This document shows positions 17,515-27,100 of a stretch of 64,000 nucleotides of DNA, piece after piece. How positions within the stretch are numbered: the first letter of the stretch is position 1; each line of letters starts with the position of its first letter. Below the pieces are notes generated by a model. That model saw nothing but the letters and a program-made list of their open reading frames with translations, did no database searches and was not told the origin of the DNA. Source of the DNA: Xanthomonas sp. CFBP 8443 (lineage in GTDB: Bacteria; Pseudomonadota; Gammaproteobacteria; Xanthomonadales; Xanthomonadaceae); the NCBI RefSeq assembly GCF_025666195.1, contig NZ_CP102592.1, forward strand, positions 4,464,001-4,528,000, in the 5' to 3' direction. A program made the position numbers and the translations under genes.

Positions 17515-19236
17515 TCAGAAGCCCGCGTTCACTTCCAACTGGAACAGGTCGATCGACAACGGCGCGCCCGTCACTTCCTTGGCCGCCATCCAGCGCCCGC
17601 TCAACCACACGTTCTTGTCGAACATGTAGGAGGCGCCGAGGTAGTAGCCCTTGGCATTGGTTCCGCCCAGATGGAAGTTGGAGTCGTTGAAGCCGTCGGG
17701 CAGTGCATCGGCCTCGATCCGCTTGTAGCCCAGCCAGGCGTTCCAGTCCCCGGATTGGGTGAGCGCCAGGTTGCCGAACGTGGCCTGCGCCAAGTAGGCG
17801 GTATCGCCGCTGCGGATATCCTGCGGCCCGGCGACGGCGCCGGCCGCTGCGCCCAGGTTGGTGACGATGCCGCCGTTGGCGCGCTTCCACATTTCGGCCG
17901 GGTCGTAGGCCAGGTTCTGCAGCCAGTTCGCTTCCAGGCGCACGCCGTAGCCGGCGAACGCCGGCGCTTCCCATTTCAGGTTGACATCCAGCAGTTCGAA
18001 CTCCGACGCCAGGCCCACGTACTGCGGCAGCGGCGTGTTGGCCGGGTCCAGCGGATCCAGCGCGATATCGCGCAGCAGCATCAGCGTATTGCCCTTCTGC
18101 ATGAACGCCGGACGCGACCAATCGGTGCTGCAATGGTCGGCGCCGGCATACAGCGCGCAGGGCTGCGACAACTCGCCGGCGACGTTGCGGAAGTCGTAGT
18201 AGGCCACCGCCGCACGCAGCTTCTGCGCGTTGCCGAACTCCCAGCCCGCGCCCACCTGCAGGCCGTTGAGCCACTTGTTCTCGCTCTGCATCTTGTTCTG
18301 GCTGGTGCTGGGGAAACCGTCGGACGAATACTCCAGCGGGGTCATGCCCAGCGTGGCGAACAGCGACAGGCCGTCGGGCCCCACTTCGTCGGCGTACTTG
18401 AACGCGATGCCGTCGAAGTTCAGGTCGTTGGAGAACAGCGTGTCGGTGGACCAGTAGGGATTGCCGAAGCGGCCGCCGACGATCTCCATCCAGTCGACCG
18501 GCGACCAGGACAGCCACGCTTGATCCAGCCATGCGTCCTTCTTGGCCAGGCCGCCACCCAGGGTCTGCGTGGTGGAGACCGGGCCGTCGTCGCTGCCCGA
18601 CGCCAGGCGCACGCCGGCGCGGGTGTGTTCGCCCAGGTCGGCGACCACTCCGATGCGCGCGCGGATGCGCCAGGAATTGTTGCGGTCCTCGCGGGTGTTG
18701 CGCAGCGGCGGCAGGTTGAGATTGGTGTTCTCGTTGATGTCGTAGCCGGACCCTGCGTTGATGCGGCTCCAGTCGACCTCGATGTCGCTGTTGCGCTCCG
18801 AATACAGGCGCGATTCGTTGCGCACGCGCACGTCGCCCTGCACGCGCAGGCGCTGCGTCCACTCCGGCACCTGCTCCGGCGCGGCCCAGCGCTCGGCCTT
18901 GGCCTGTGCCATGACTTGCGCCTTGACTTCGTCGCGGATGCCGTCGCGCACGGTGTCCGGGATGTACGGCACCCGCACGTCGCCCGGCTGCGCGGCGATC
19001 GCCGACGCCGCTGCGGCCGGCGCGGCCTCGCGCTGGGCTTCCTCCAGCAATGCCTGCCCCACTTCCGGCTTCAGTGCGCCGCTGTCGATCAGGCCGCGGA
19101 TCAGCTTGATCATCGTGCTTTCGCTGCGCGCGCCCTGCGCCTGTGCGCCGGTGGCGAAAAGGGCCAGGCCGATGCCGGCGGCGACGGCGGTGGTGCGCAG
19201 TCCGCGCAAGGCGGAGCGTATGGTCGAACGAGTCAT
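17515..19236 (-). CDS. Putative outer-membrane porin
   Basis: A 573-residue protein: signal peptide ending GAQAQ, a short helical segment (SESTMIKLIRGLIDSGALK) that may be a trimerisation or peptidoglycan-anchoring element, then a beta barrel ending in Phe (VNAGF). It matches the putative-porin family (Porin_5-like). The ATG at 19236 is chosen; a GTG four codons upstream is also possible. It is encoded directly after tonB, exbD and exbB of the Tps cluster, so it may be the energised outer-membrane partner of that complex or a nutrient channel. Confidence 0.82.
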   Translation of the reverse strand: MTRSTIRSALRGLRTTAVAAGIGLALFATGAQAQGARSESTMIKLIRGLIDSGALKPEVGQALLEEAQREAAPAAAASAIAAQPGDVRVPYIPDTVRDGIRDEVKAQVMAQAKAERWAAPEQVPEWTQRLRVQGDVRVRNESRLYSERNSDIEVDWSRINAGSGYDINENTNLNLPPLRNTREDRNNSWRIRARIGVVADLGEHTRAGVRLASGSDDGPVSTTQTLGGGLAKKDAWLDQAWLSWSPVDWMEIVGGRFGNPYWSTDTLFSNDLNFDGIAFKYADEVGPDGLSLFATLGMTPLEYSSDGFPSTSQNKMQSENKWLNGLQVGAGWEFGNAQKLRAAVAYYDFRNVAGELSQPCALYAGADHCSTDWSRPAFMQKGNTLMLLRDIALDPLDPANTPLPQYVGLASEFELLDVNLKWEAPAFAGYGVRLEANWLQNLAYDPAEMWKRANGGIVTNLGAAAGAVAGPQDIRSGDTAYLAQATFGNLALTQSGDWNAWLGYKRIEADALPDGFNDSNFHLGGTNAKGYYLGASYMFDKNVWLSGRWMAAKEVTGAPLSIDLFQLEVNAGF

Positions 19237-19289
19237 CTGCTTGCTCACAAGGTTTGGAAGTCTTCGAAAGGATTGGTTCGAGCGCGTGC

Positions 19290-19994
19290 TCATCCGGCCG
19301 GACGCCGTCCCTGCACCAGCACGCGCGCGGGAAATTTCAACGAGGCCGGCGGAATCTCGTCCACGCGCCCGACGGCGCGGATGACCGCGAGCACCGCTTC
19401 GTCGGCCTCGTGGTTGCCGCTGCCGCGCAACAGCTCCACGCGGGTCAGCTGGCCCGAACCGTCCAGCCACACGTGCACGGTCAGCTGGAAGGCCAGCTTG
19501 CGGATGCGTTCGTCGCGGGACACCGCCTGCTGCAGCACGTAGCCCAGGTAGCGGCCGTAGGACGCGTTGCCGCCGCCCCCACCGGCGCCCGCGCCGGTGC
19601 TGCCGCCGCCGCTGCCGGACTGGATGCCGAAGTTGTCGGTGCCGGCCTGCGCGTCGGCATCCATGGTCACCGGATCCGCTGCGTCGGGCGTGGGCGCTTC
19701 CTCGGCCGGCTTGGGCGCTTCGTCCAGCGGCTCCGGTTCGGGCATCGTTTCCTCCGGCTCCTGCTCCGGTTCCGGTTCGGGCTCCGGTTCTGGCGGCGGC
19801 GGTGGCGGCGGTGGCGGCAACATCACCATCGGCGTGTCCGCCACCGGGCGCCGCGTGCTCGCCGCGTCCTTGAAGAGCAGGTACCAGGCCAGAAAGCCCA
19901 GCGCCGCGATCAGGCCGATGGAGGCGAGGACCGCCGGCAGCCAGCGTGGCCATGGGCGCGTGGGTCCGCCCCGATCGGGATGGGAGGAAGTCAC
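19290..19994 (-). CDS. TonB-family energy transducer
   Basis: A 234-residue protein with one N-terminal membrane helix (about residues 18-40), a proline-rich stretch including a nine-proline run and Glu-Pro repeats (about residues 60-100), a Gly-rich linker and a C-terminal TonB-like domain (about 150-230). It spans the periplasm and passes energy from ExbB-ExbD to an outer-membrane partner. The start is GTG 19994, 4 bp past the exbD stop, with AGGGGTGAT as ribosome binding site. In the P. aeruginosa Pdt cluster a similar exbB-exbD-tonB set follows the TpsB gene. Confidence 0.88.
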   Translation of the reverse strand: MTSSHPDRGGPTRPWPRWLPAVLASIGLIAALGFLAWYLLFKDAASTRRPVADTPMVMLPPPPPPPPPEPEPEPEPEQEPEETMPEPEPLDEAPKPAEEAPTPDAADPVTMDADAQAGTDNFGIQSGSGGGSTGAGAGGGGGNASYGRYLGYVLQQAVSRDERIRKLAFQLTVHVWLDGSGQLTRVELLRGSGNHEADEAVLAVIRAVGRVDEIPPASLKFPARVLVQGRRPAG

Positions 19995-19998
19995 GCCA

Positions 19999-20412
19999 TC
20001 ACCCCTGTGGCTTGCCGGTGACCAGCCCGACCTGGCTGATCTCGACCTTGCGCAGCAGGTCCAGCACCTCGACCACGCGCGCGTACTGCACCTGCGCATC
20101 GCCGCGCACGATCACCGGGAAGTCGGGGTTGACCGCCTTCTCGCTGCGCAGCCGGTCTTCCAGTTCGGACAGGCTGACCGGAAAGGCGTCCAGGAAGATC
20201 TGGCCGGCGTTGTCGACGGTGATCGCCTTGGTCTTCGGCTTCTCCAGCGCCATGCTCGAGCTGGCCTTGGGCAGGTTCACCTGGATGCCGGGAATGGTCG
20301 CGTTGCTGGTCAGGATGAAGATCACCAGCACCACCAGCAGCACATCGACGAACGGGGTGACGTTGATCCCCTTCTCGCGTTTCTTGATACCGAATCTCTT
20401 GGGCCTGGCCAT
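19999..20412 (-). CDS. exbD: ExbD-family proton-channel subunit
   Basis: A 137-residue ExbD/TolR protein: a short basic cytoplasmic N-terminus, one membrane helix containing the essential Asp (D23 in INVTPFVDVLLVVLVIF), and a periplasmic domain with the VIVRGDAQVQYARVVEVLDL segment. It pairs with the ExbB-like protein encoded 11 bp upstream to drive the TonB protein encoded 4 bp downstream. Confidence 0.93.
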   Translation of the reverse strand: MARPKRFGIKKREKGINVTPFVDVLLVVLVIFILTSNATIPGIQVNLPKASSSMALEKPKTKAITVDNAGQIFLDAFPVSLSELEDRLRSEKAVNPDFPVIVRGDAQVQYARVVEVLDLLRKVEISQVGLVTGKPQG

Positions 20413-20423
20413 GACGCGCCTCC

Positions 20424-22253
20424 TCAGGCCTGCACGGACGCAAGCGGCGCCGGCGAGCCGGGACGGTCGAACTCTTCGGCCAGGCGCGCGGTGAACTCGT
20501 CGACGAACACCGCCATGTCGGCGGCGATGGATTCTGCGCGCGACGCCAGCCAGTTGTAGCCGAACAACGCCGGGATCGCGACGCCCAGGCCCGCGGCCGT
20601 GCACAGCAGCGCGGCGGCCATGCCGGGCGCCACCGAGTTGATGTCGACCGCGCCGGCCATCGCCGCGACCGCGAACACCAGCATGATGCCGATGACGGTG
20701 CCGAACAGCCCGATGTAGGGCGCGCCCTCGATGGTGGTGGACAACCAGTTCATGCGCTTGGTCATGCGCTCGGCTTCGCGGGTGACCTCCGCATCCATCG
20801 ACGCGCGGATCGAGGTGATGGCCGCCGCCGACAGCCCGTGCGCGCCGCGCGCCTGGCGGCCGTGCAGTTCGTCCATGGCGATCCGGTAGAGCCGCCACAG
20901 CGTGGAGGTATCGCGGATCTGCGCGCCGATCGCGCCCTGCTTCTCCAGGTCCTGCAGCGTCGCCACCGGCGCGCCCACGACCTTCTTGTACTGCTGGGTG
21001 AAGGCGGCGTTGGCCTTGGCCACCGCACCGAAGTAGCGGCTCTTGGCGACCATGATCGCCCACGACAGCAACAGCATGATGCCCAGCACGATCACCACCA
21101 CCCAGGCATCGACCGGCATCGCCTTGAGGATGAAGCCGAAGTGGCTCACGCCGGCGGTCTGCTCGTCCTCGCCGAACGCGGTCAGGCGCGACTCGGCACC
21201 CTGCGCGCTGGCATCGGCCAGCAGCACGGCGGCGGGACGGGCGACCTTGGACACGCGCACTTCGTCGATCGCGCCGGCGAACGGGTTGGCCGGCGGAATC
21301 GCCGCGGCGGGCGCGGCCGGATCGGTCGGCGCCGCGGCGGCAGCAGCGGCGTCGCCGCCGATCAGCGCTTCGCCGCCGAAGGCCGGCAACGCGGCGTCGA
21401 TGCGCGCGGCCTCGCGTCCGCCCACGTACAGGATCGCCGCGCCTTCGCTGGCGACCAGCGCAACGTGCGCCCATTGGCCCGCCTTCAGCGGCGGCACGGC
21501 GGCGCTGCGGCTCTGCCCGATCTGGATGTAGGGCACGCCGTTATCGAGACCGACGAGCAGCGTATTGCCCGCTTCGCGCCGCGCGTAGATGGCCTGGTTG
21601 GCGCCCAGCTGTTCCGGCTTGATCCAGGCGGAGAAGGTCATCGCGCCGCCGGCGGTGGTCGCCAGCGACGGCGATCCCGGCAGGCGCATCGGCTGTCCGG
21701 CTAGCAGCGCGCCGCGCCCGATCACCGCGCCTTCGGCAGCGGCCAGCTTGCCGGCCGCGTGGTTGGCGTAGGCGGTGGTGTCGCGCGGCTCGGCGCCCGC
21801 TTCGGCGAAGTGGTAGACCGCGGTGTAGTCCGGGTCGAACGCCAGCTGGCCGTTGCCCGCGGCCGGCGCGTTCGGATTGCCGTAGTACATCCAGATCGTC
21901 TGCGCGGCGGTGCCGTTGACGGCGGGCACGTCCACCCAGATCAGCGCCATGGCCAGGTTGGCGTCGTACTGCTCGATCTGGTGGTTGAGGATGGTGCGGC
22001 CGTCGCTGCCGACGAAGCGGATGTCCTTGCCGCCATCGGCCAGGCCGTCGAAGGCGAAGTTGCCGCTATGCAGGCGGATCAGCACCGGCACCCGGCCGAC
22101 GTTGCCGCCCAGCGCCGCGCCCTGCGGGCCGGCGTCGATGGTGATCGGCTTGCGGTACTTCCAGTCCGCCTGCCACCACGGGGTTTCGGCATGGGCCGCG
22201 CCGAGCATCGACATGCCCAGGAGGAACAACAACAGGGTGATGAGGCGTTGCAT
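20424..22253 (-). CDS. Chimeric DUF2341-LamG-ExbB/TolQ protein
   Basis: A 609-residue fusion. A signal peptide (ends AHA, residue 22) is followed by a DUF2341 domain (about residues 28-130, starting WWQADWKYRKPITI), a concanavalin-like LamG domain (about 150-320, FSAWIKPEQ and WAHVALVAS segments), then a three-helix MotA/TolQ/ExbB channel domain (about 375-590, with APYIGLFGTVIGIM and PGMAAALLCTAAGLGVAIPA). The large N-terminal part would lie in the periplasm, which ordinary ExbB lacks. It is followed by exbD and tonB. The carbohydrate-type fold suggests the motor senses or binds a periplasmic ligand or peptidoglycan; this is inference. Confidence 0.88.
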   Translation of the reverse strand: MQRLITLLLFLLGMSMLGAAHAETPWWQADWKYRKPITIDAGPQGAALGGNVGRVPVLIRLHSGNFAFDGLADGGKDIRFVGSDGRTILNHQIEQYDANLAMALIWVDVPAVNGTAAQTIWMYYGNPNAPAAGNGQLAFDPDYTAVYHFAEAGAEPRDTTAYANHAAGKLAAAEGAVIGRGALLAGQPMRLPGSPSLATTAGGAMTFSAWIKPEQLGANQAIYARREAGNTLLVGLDNGVPYIQIGQSRSAAVPPLKAGQWAHVALVASEGAAILYVGGREAARIDAALPAFGGEALIGGDAAAAAAAPTDPAAPAAAIPPANPFAGAIDEVRVSKVARPAAVLLADASAQGAESRLTAFGEDEQTAGVSHFGFILKAMPVDAWVVVIVLGIMLLLSWAIMVAKSRYFGAVAKANAAFTQQYKKVVGAPVATLQDLEKQGAIGAQIRDTSTLWRLYRIAMDELHGRQARGAHGLSAAAITSIRASMDAEVTREAERMTKRMNWLSTTIEGAPYIGLFGTVIGIMLVFAVAAMAGAVDINSVAPGMAAALLCTAAGLGVAIPALFGYNWLASRAESIAADMAVFVDEFTARLAEEFDRPGSPAPLASVQA

Positions 22254-22291
22254 TTGATGGAATCTCCGAGGTGTCGCGTTGGAAGGCGTGT

Positions 22292-23941
22292 TCAGTAGTT
22301 GGCGCCGACGCTGATGTGCAGGCGGTCGGCGTCCTTGGTCGTGGTCGGCCCGTCGGTCAGCGTGTGGCCGTAGTCGAGGCGGACGTTGAAGTGTTCGGTG
22401 ACACGGAAGCTGGTGCCCACGCCGATCGCCGCCATCGACGATGCGTCGTCCTGCTCGGCCAGCGGCCTGCGCAACCCCAGCCAGGCGCCGTCGAGGAAGC
22501 TGTAGACGCGCCAGTCCTGCAGGTTCCACAGCGCAAGCGGGCGGCTGCGCCACTCGATGGTGGCCAGGCCGCCGTAGTCGCCGATGCCTTCGGCAGAGCG
22601 GTAGCCGCGGGTCGTGTACATGCCGCCGGCGGCGAACTGTTCGCCCGACACCAGCGGCTGGTCGGTCAGCTGCGCGGAGATCCGGGCGAACCATTGCGCG
22701 CCGTTCTGCATCGTGTAGGTGTCGCTGATGTCGGCCTTGACCGCGAAGAAGCTGCCGTCGGCATGCGCGCGTTTCCAGTCGAACTCGTCGTCGCTGCTGC
22801 CATAGCCGAGCAGGCTGCGCGTGCCGAACACGGTCTGCAGGCCGACGCTGAGATGGTGCTTGTCGCCCTGCCGGAAGCCGCTGTAGGCGAACGTCACCGG
22901 CGCGTATTTCAGCGGGGCGAAGTCCGACGGCATGCCGACCATCGCCACCGACTCGTCCAGGTCCTTGAACTCCACGCCGATCGACAGCTGGTGCCACCAC
23001 GCGCCGGCCATCGGCAGCGTGCGCACCAGCTTGGCGCCCAGGGCGTGGCCCTTGCCGGTGACATTGGTCTGGCCGGTGGACACCACGTTGCTGTCGGACG
23101 TGTAGCCGGAGAACTCCAGCGTCCAGTCCGGGCTGCCCAACGGCATGGCATAGGAGCCGGACCACACGTTCGCCTGGTCCAGGTCCTGCGGCGCGGCGAA
23201 GAACGTCAGCGACGCCACGTGCTCCTTCTGCCACAGGTTGTCGTGGCCGATGGTGAGGATCGAGCGCAGCGGCTCGGTATCGGCGCTGTGGTCGTTGTTG
23301 AGCGTGGCGCCGAAACGCCACGGCGACTTGTCCTGCACCTTCAGGTCCACGTCCATGGTGCCGTCGGCCTTGCCTTGCTTGACCAGCGGCACCACCTGGC
23401 GCTTGGCGGTGCGGTTCAACGCCGCCAGCTGCTCCTGCGCCAGGTCGAAATCGGGCACGCTGCCTGCGCGCAAAGCAGGCACGCGCTCGCGCAGCGCGTC
23501 GCTGTCGTTGTGCTCGGCGCCGCTCACGCTGACCTGGCCGATGCGCGTTTCGGTCACCTGCAGGATCACCACGCCGCCGCTGACCTGCTGTTCCGGCAGG
23601 TCCACGTACACCGACTGGTAACCGTTGCGCTGGTAGGCCGCGTGCAGCGCGGCGCGCGCGGCTTCCACGTCCTGCAAGGTCCGTCCCGGGCCCAGGTAGG
23701 CCGAGACCGCTTTTTCGATGTCGCGGGCCGCCAGCACCGTATTGCCGCGCACCAGGTACTCGTTGATGTTGACGCGCTGCGCCGGCGGCGTCGGCGCAGC
23801 GGCTTGCGCCGCCACGGCGTCCGGCGCTGTCGGCGGCGCTGCGTTTTCCGGCGGCGCCGACTGCGCGCTGGCCACGTTCAGGCCGGCCAGGATGCACAGG
23901 GTCAATGGCGCGAACGCAAGCGCCTTGTTCGATTGGAACAT
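22292..23941 (-). CDS. TpsB two-partner-secretion outer-membrane transporter
   Basis: A 549-residue FhaC/ShlB-type protein: signal peptide, Pro/Ala-rich linker, two POTRA domains (about residues 55-205, starting INEYLVRGNTVLAARDIEKA) and a 16-strand barrel with the internal VRGYR-like loop motif (TTRGYR, about 455), ending in aromatic VGANY. It would translocate the TpsA protein encoded upstream across the outer membrane. The gene follows tpsA after 225 bp and precedes exbB by 38 bp. Confidence 0.92.
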   Translation of the reverse strand: MFQSNKALAFAPLTLCILAGLNVASAQSAPPENAAPPTAPDAVAAQAAAPTPPAQRVNINEYLVRGNTVLAARDIEKAVSAYLGPGRTLQDVEAARAALHAAYQRNGYQSVYVDLPEQQVSGGVVILQVTETRIGQVSVSGAEHNDSDALRERVPALRAGSVPDFDLAQEQLAALNRTAKRQVVPLVKQGKADGTMDVDLKVQDKSPWRFGATLNNDHSADTEPLRSILTIGHDNLWQKEHVASLTFFAAPQDLDQANVWSGSYAMPLGSPDWTLEFSGYTSDSNVVSTGQTNVTGKGHALGAKLVRTLPMAGAWWHQLSIGVEFKDLDESVAMVGMPSDFAPLKYAPVTFAYSGFRQGDKHHLSVGLQTVFGTRSLLGYGSSDDEFDWKRAHADGSFFAVKADISDTYTMQNGAQWFARISAQLTDQPLVSGEQFAAGGMYTTRGYRSAEGIGDYGGLATIEWRSRPLALWNLQDWRVYSFLDGAWLGLRRPLAEQDDASSMAAIGVGTSFRVTEHFNVRLDYGHTLTDGPTTTKDADRLHISVGANY

Positions 23942-24110
23942 CGGTGGATTCTCGAAACGGAAAAGGGTGAAGAAGCCGTCGCGGCTCCACTCATCTAGGT
24001 GTCGATGCGGGCGCGCGGAAACGGATTCCCCTGCGTGTTTCCTGCGGCCCAGACATCATGGCGTGCGCATGTATCGCCGACGTTGCAAAGGGCCGCGCTT
24101 GCGGTCCTGT

Positions 24111-24149
24111 CTCGTGGCGAAGGCGCTCGCTGGGCGCCTTCGCCACGAG
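24111..24149 (-). terminator. Strong hairpin downstream of tpsA
   Basis: A perfect 16-bp inverted repeat (24111-24126 with 24134-24149, loop TCGCTGG) lies 18 bp after the tpsA stop and before tpsB. No T-tract follows, so it may attenuate or stabilise the giant tpsA transcript rather than end transcription fully. It could set the ratio of TpsA to the downstream genes. Confidence 0.5.
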
Positions 24150-24166
24150 CGCCATGACGATTGCGG

Positions 24167-27100
24167 TCATTGCGTGTCCGGCGCCAAGCGCGCGCGTTGC
24201 TCGGGCGTCAGCTCTCCCATGCCGACCACCTGCACCACGCTGTTGCTGTCGTAGCCCTCGTCCTTGCGCGGGGGCTCGACGCTGCTGGAATCCTCGCCGA
24301 ATCCCAGCACCTGCACGCTGATCACCGAGGGCCGCGACTGCTGCGTCTGCCGCTTCACCATGTCCTGCGCGGCCTGCACCGCGCTGTTGGCCGCCGCGCT
24401 GGCCGAGGTCAACGCGCTGACGTTCACCGCCGCCACCACCGGAATGCCGGTGGCTTCGCCCTGGGTCTGGATGTTCTCGGCGTTGAGCACCTGCAAGGCC
24501 GCAAGGTTCACGTTGCCGGACACGCGGATGCCGGCCTCGCCCGCATCGATGGTGCCCAGCGGCGCGATCAGGTCGATGTCGCCCGGCGGCACTTCGGGTA
24601 CGGGATTGAGCGTGGCGATGCCCGCACCGGTGTTCGGCGCGCTCGGCGACAGGCTGACGTTGCCGACGTCGTCGTAGGCGCGGCGTTGCGGGGTGTACAC
24701 CACCGTGGTCTTGCTGCCGCGGCCGGCGTTGATGTCGCCCTGCGCGGACCAGGCCAGGATGTTGCCGCCGAAGGTGGTGAAGATGCGGCTCTGGCCCATG
24801 AGGATGTCGTCGAGCGCGTACAGGTTGATGTCGCCCTCGCCCTGGGTCATCACGCCCGATCCGGCACCCGGAACGAATCCGCCGTCCACGCCCACCAACG
24901 TGCGTCCGCCCGGCGTCATGATGCTGATGTCGCCGCCGAAGTTGGTGTGGATGCCGGCATCGAGCACGTCGTAGAACGCCACGTCGTAGCCCGGGCTGCC
25001 CAACGCCTCCCATTCGGCCTTGGTGATGTAGGTCTTGCCGGGGGTCGGGCGGTCCTTGCCGATGCCGTTCGAGAGCACCCAGCTGTCGTAGTAGAGCGCG
25101 CTGCTGAACAGGGTCAGGTCCCCTTCGTAGACGCGCTTGTGGCCCGCGGCGTCGCGCTCCGGCAACAGCGTGGCGATGGCCTCGCGGCCGCGCAGGTAGC
25201 TGCCGAAGCGTTGGCCGTCCTGGTCGTTGTATTCGCGTCCTGCGATCTTGAGTTCGGCGTAGTACACGTTGCGCAGGAAGGCGCGCTGCTGTTCCGGCGG
25301 CAGGCCGTCGAAGAACGCACGCGCATCCATCGTCGCCGCGTCGAAATGCAGGCCCAGGCCATTGCCGCTGCCGTTGCCGTTGCCGAAGCGCTCGCTCAGC
25401 CAGTTCACCAGGTGCAGTCGGCTCTCGACCTTGTATTCGCGGGAAAGCGAGCGATTGCTGGCGGCCTGTCCCTGCGCCACGGCGTCGTTGCGCCGCTGGT
25501 CCAGCTCGGCCTGCTTGCCGGCCAGGAACGCCGCGGCGCCGGCGTCATCGCCGCTGTAGCCGAACTCGCGCTGTAGCCATTGCGCCAAGGTCAGCTCGCC
25601 GCTGTAGATGGTCAAGGCCTTGCCGGGCTGATCGGCGAACGGCCGTTCGGAATCGGCCTGGTTGCCGGGATCCAGGTAACGCTCCGCAAAGCCGGACCAG
25701 TTCGCGCCATCGCCCATGCCGGCGGCAACGGCGATGCTCGCGCCGCTGCTGCGATCGTCCGGGGAGACGTTCACGACCGCCCCCAGGCTCTTCAATTCGC
25801 CCTTGTCCGCGAAGTAGAGGTGGCGCCCGGCGGTCACTTCCAGCAGGCCGGGACCGGTGATGTAGAAGCTGCTGTGGCGGATATCGCGGCCCGCTTCCAC
25901 CACCGAGATGTCGTCCGCATGCGTGTGCGAGATCAGGTTGCCCTTGCCGGCGACGACGGTGTCGTTCTTGCCCAGGGGCGTGCCGGAATCGGTAATGTCG
26001 CGGCCGGCGCGGATGGCCACCGGAATGGAGCCTTCGTAGCGCACGCCGTCGCGGCCCTGGTAGCCCAGCGAGGCGATGTTGCCGGTACGCAGCCCCACGA
26101 TGTCGCCCTGCACCGCGTAGTACTGCGCCGGCTGCTGCGCCTGCGGCGCGTAGGCGGACGTGGCCGCACTGGCGAAGGTGAACAGCGCGGCGCCGTTATA
26201 GCGTCCGCCCTCCAGCGCCCAGTCGCTATAGGCCGCCGCTTCCGGGGCCACGTTGTGCACGCGCACCGGATCGAAGCCCCACTGGCCGCCGCCGGTGTAG
26301 GACAGCAGGCCGGAGAAGCCGGGACGGAACGGACTGGTCAGCGCAAGCGGGTCGGCGGTCGAGGCGGTGATCGGATAGCCGCTGGCGTAGATCGAGTCCA
26401 TCGCCAGCAATTGCAGTTCGCCCTTGCCGGTGACGTTGACGAACTGCTCGCCGTGCGGCGACGGCGCCAGGGTCAGGCCCATCGACACCCGCAATGGCGA
26501 CTGGGGGGCCATCGGGTTGAGCAGCGGGGTGGTACCCACGCCGTAGTACATGCTGCCGTTGGCCGCGACCGCGCGCAGGATCGAGGGATAGAAATGGCCG
26601 TCCAGGGTGGCCGACTGGTTGCGGCCGTGGGAGGGGCTGACCACGTCTTCCGACACGCCGCTCTCGGCCCACGCCGTGGTCGGGGTCAGATTTCCGCCGG
26701 CGCTGAACAGATCCACCGCACTGGCCGGCGTCCACAGCGAGAACCAGCTCCAGCCCTCGCCCTCGTGTGCGACGCCTTGGTAGGAGAACGGCGTGGCGTT
26801 GTACTGCAGGCTGCGGCCGGGGTCGACCACGCCGCCCAGAACCAGATCGCCGCGGCTGTCCAGGCGTGCGGTCGCATCACCGACCACCAGCACCGGTCCG
26901 CCGCCCGACAGCGAACGTCCGGCGGCGAAGGGATCGCCGCCGCGCGAGTCCATCTGGTCGAGCACGCCATAGCGCAGCTGCACGCCGCCGACGGCGCCGG
27001 CCTGCAGGTTCAGCGCGCCGCGCAGGTTGACGAAGGTGCTGTTGAGATCGTGCTCGTTGCGCTGCAGGCCCGGGTTGGGATTGAGCGCGCCGCCGATGCG

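Noticed and set aside
16759..19542. Open frame of 927 codons opposite SapC and the porin
   Set aside because: The minus-strand genes have signal peptides and family motifs; this frame has none.
23991..24170. 59-codon frame whose ATG overlaps the tpsA stop (ATGA)
   Set aside because: The overlap looks like coupling, but the frame is built largely from the 16-bp hairpin and has no recognisable domain. A small gene (phdA) does sit at this place in the Pdt cluster, so it deserves mention, but I see no similarity to a Phd protein.
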